A DNA stretch of 6,054 bases. Origin: DAIDHZ01 sp035480255. Its GTDB lineage: Bacteria > Chlamydiota > Chlamydiia > Chlamydiales > SM23-39. The notes under the pieces were generated by a model that was not told where the DNA came from, ran no database searches, and saw nothing but the letters and a program-made list of their open reading frames with translations. The position numbers were made by a program, and so were the translations under genes. This document shows positions 4,829 to 6,054 of this stretch, piece after piece. Each line of letters starts with the position of its first letter. Position 1 is the first letter of the stretch. The stretch spans positions 1 through 6,054 of the forward strand of contig CAZVXF010000040.1 in assembly GCA_964630875.1 (NCBI GenBank). The letters run 5' to 3'.

Positions 4829-6004
4829 TTACTTAAGTAGGCAAATAATTTCATCTTGTTTTCCACCGGTAATTGTTACTTTGCCATTTTTATCAACAAA
4901 GAGATCATATTCAAGACGGATGCCAAATTCACCCTCCAAATAGATACCAGGCTCAACAGAAAAACAGGTCTCTGGCAGAATCGGCCGTACATCATGTGTT
5001 TCTAGGTTATCCAGGTGTGCGCCACTTCCATGAAGTTCAAGTCCAATATTATGTCCTGTTCGATGCGTAAATTTTGATCCATATCCTGCGTCTGTAATGA
5101 CTTTTCGCGCTACATCATCAATTTCAAAACCAAGAGGCGCCTTCCCCTCAATCAATCGTTTTGCCACAAAATCTGTTGCAACTTTCTGAGCATGTCTTAC
5201 GATTGCAAAAATTTCTTTTTGTTTTACTGTCGGAGCAACATCTGCAATACCAACCCGAGTAATATCCCCGTATACAGCATCGGGGTGATTCATTTTAGCC
5301 CACATATCGATCAAGATGAAGTCTCCCTTTCGAATCGGCAATGCTGTTTTCTCCTCTACAAAATAATGTGGATCGGCACTGTTTGCATTCACACTGACAT
5401 TGGGAGCTGTATCTGTGAATAAATTGTGCTGCTTGAAGTCGGCCATGATTTTTTGCTGCGCGTCATATTCAGTAATGAAAGCTCCTTTTTTAAGTTGCTC
5501 AGCAATCCAATCCCAAGCCTGTTGCACGAGCCGATCAAGCAGCGCACCTGCCCGAATATGGCTTTCAGCCTGAAAAGGGCTTAAAACAGCTGTAAAATAG
5601 GGTAAAAATGGCGCTGAACTGACGACTTCGACTCCAAAAGAGCGAATCCAGTCAATTGTACCTCCATCGACACGTGAAACGTAGGCAATTTCTTTCGAAT
5701 ATTCCATCGCCACTTTCTGTTTGCCCTGTAAAAGTTTCTTAACTTCTTGATGTAAGCTTTTCCATGAGGAATAAACGATTTTTTCCCCCGGCCAATAATC
5801 TAGAACATGAGATTCAATTGCATGAACGATTTTTACAGGTGTTCCTGAAGCTGGAATCCAGTAAAAAAAACGTCTGCGAAATACGCGCGCTGGCAATTCT
5901 AAAAATTGATACATCAACTCATTGCATCGCGCAAAATCATAGAGAAGCCACCCATCGAGTTTTAATTCTTGTAGATGCTTTTGCGCTTGGCAAATCTTGT
6001 TCAT
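4829..6004 (-). CDS. pepP: M24-family metallopeptidase, probable Xaa-Pro aminopeptidase/dipeptidase
   Basis: A 391-aa cytoplasmic protein with the two-domain layout of proline-specific M24 peptidases: a creatinase-type N-terminal domain (about 1-140) and a pita-bread catalytic domain (about 145-391). The five dinuclear metal ligands are in order: Asp233 (LIDMWAK), Asp247 (YGDITR), His318 (HRTGHNIG), Glu351 (SVEPGIY) and Glu365 (IRLEYD). His325 (GLELHG) matches the conserved substrate histidine. Members cleave the bond next to proline at peptide N-termini, helping recycle peptides. Aminopeptidase P and Xaa-Pro dipeptidase cannot be separated here, so the symbol is provisional. There is no signal peptide. 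The ATG at 6004 is directly preceded by AGG with no spacer, a poor ribosome site, and the frame stays open upstream to the window edge without a good alternative start. A strong hairpin ends 8 nt before the start. The deformylase gene follows in the same direction after 183 nt. Confidence 0.93.
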   Translation of the reverse strand: MNKICQAQKHLQELKLDGWLLYDFARCNELMYQFLELPARVFRRRFFYWIPASGTPVKIVHAIESHVLDYWPGEKIVYSSWKSLHQEVKKLLQGKQKVAMEYSKEIAYVSRVDGGTIDWIRSFGVEVVSSAPFLPYFTAVLSPFQAESHIRAGALLDRLVQQAWDWIAEQLKKGAFITEYDAQQKIMADFKQHNLFTDTAPNVSVNANSADPHYFVEEKTALPIRKGDFILIDMWAKMNHPDAVYGDITRVGIADVAPTVKQKEIFAIVRHAQKVATDFVAKRLIEGKAPLGFEIDDVARKVITDAGYGSKFTHRTGHNIGLELHGSGAHLDNLETHDVRPILPETCFSVEPGIYLEGEFGIRLEYDLFVDKNGKVTITGGKQDEIICLLK

Positions 6005-6012
6005 CCTAATGA

Positions 6013-6054
6013 CGGCGCGGAAACCCAGTCCTTTAGGACTGGGAGGAAGCGCCG
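6013..6054. repeat. Compound hairpin resembling an IS200/IS605 end, upstream of the peptidase gene
   Basis: The inner stem CCCAGTCC (6024-6031) pairs with GGACTGGG (6036-6043) around a TTTA loop. The outer stem CGGCGC (6013-6018) pairs with GCGCCG (6049-6054) across a symmetric purine loop, GGAAA facing AGGAA. The layout of a GC stem, TTTA loop, then GGGAGGAAG strongly recalls the imperfect hairpin at the tnpB-distal end of IS200/IS605-type elements. In that orientation the element body would lie to the left, where an intact peptidase gene sits and no tnpB is present, so this would be a solitary end or relic. The structure touches the window edge and may continue. In the peptidase direction it would be a strong leader hairpin 8 nt before the ATG. 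Confidence 0.5.

Noticed and set aside
5192..5422. Plus-strand open frame inside the peptidase gene, Cys- and Ile-rich
   Set aside because: It is a shadow of the M24 catalytic domain, with no ribosome site or recognisable motif.

Overview
The window reads as chromosomal DNA of a bacterium in the Chlamydiae, more likely an amoeba-associated ('environmental') lineage than Chlamydia itself. The main evidence is the FabI protein, which carries the long plant/chlamydial-type insertions and which I recognise as close to chlamydial FabI. Moderate AT-richness, tightly packed housekeeping genes and a Cof-type HAD phosphatase close to fabI fit this. The assignment is inference from protein resemblance; no database search was possible.

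Layout, left to right. 1-344 (minus): N-terminal part of a ParA-type ATPase running off the left edge. 345-450: short divergent promoter region with a good extended -10 for fabI. 451-1350 (plus): fabI, complete. 1352-1371: a hairpin shared by two convergent genes. 1361-3240 (minus): a two-gene operon, a Cof-type HAD phosphatase followed with a 13-nt overlap by an unrecognised 358-aa protein. 3241-3343: divergent leader region with a long palindrome that reaches the ribosome-binding site of the next gene. 3344-3667 (plus): a small single-span membrane protein resembling FliO. 3671-4645 (minus): a fused YchJ/SEC-C plus peptide deformylase protein. 4646-4828: an intergenic near-palindrome of 171 bp with perfect 19-bp terminal inverted repeats. 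4829-6004 (minus): an M24 metallopeptidase of the Xaa-Pro aminopeptidase type. 6013-6054: a compound GC-rich hairpin resembling the end of an IS200/IS605 element, just upstream of the peptidase start.

How the genes relate. fabI closes the fatty-acid elongation cycle. Peptide deformylase and the M24 peptidase both act on proteins or peptides (N-terminal deformylation; probable proline-specific trimming) and lie in the same direction, so they may be co-transcribed across the palindrome. The HAD phosphatase and the unknown protein are almost certainly co-translated. The FliO-like gene stands alone, away from any export-apparatus gene in this window.

The least ordinary parts are: the 171-bp near-palindrome, whose outer arm contains the deformylase Shine-Dalgarno sequence and whose mismatches mostly become G-U pairs in the transcribed sense; the fliO-like leader hairpin that also reaches a Shine-Dalgarno sequence; and the SEC-C/YchJ-deformylase fusion. 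I see no CRISPR array, tRNA, rRNA, complete insertion sequence or clear new defence system.
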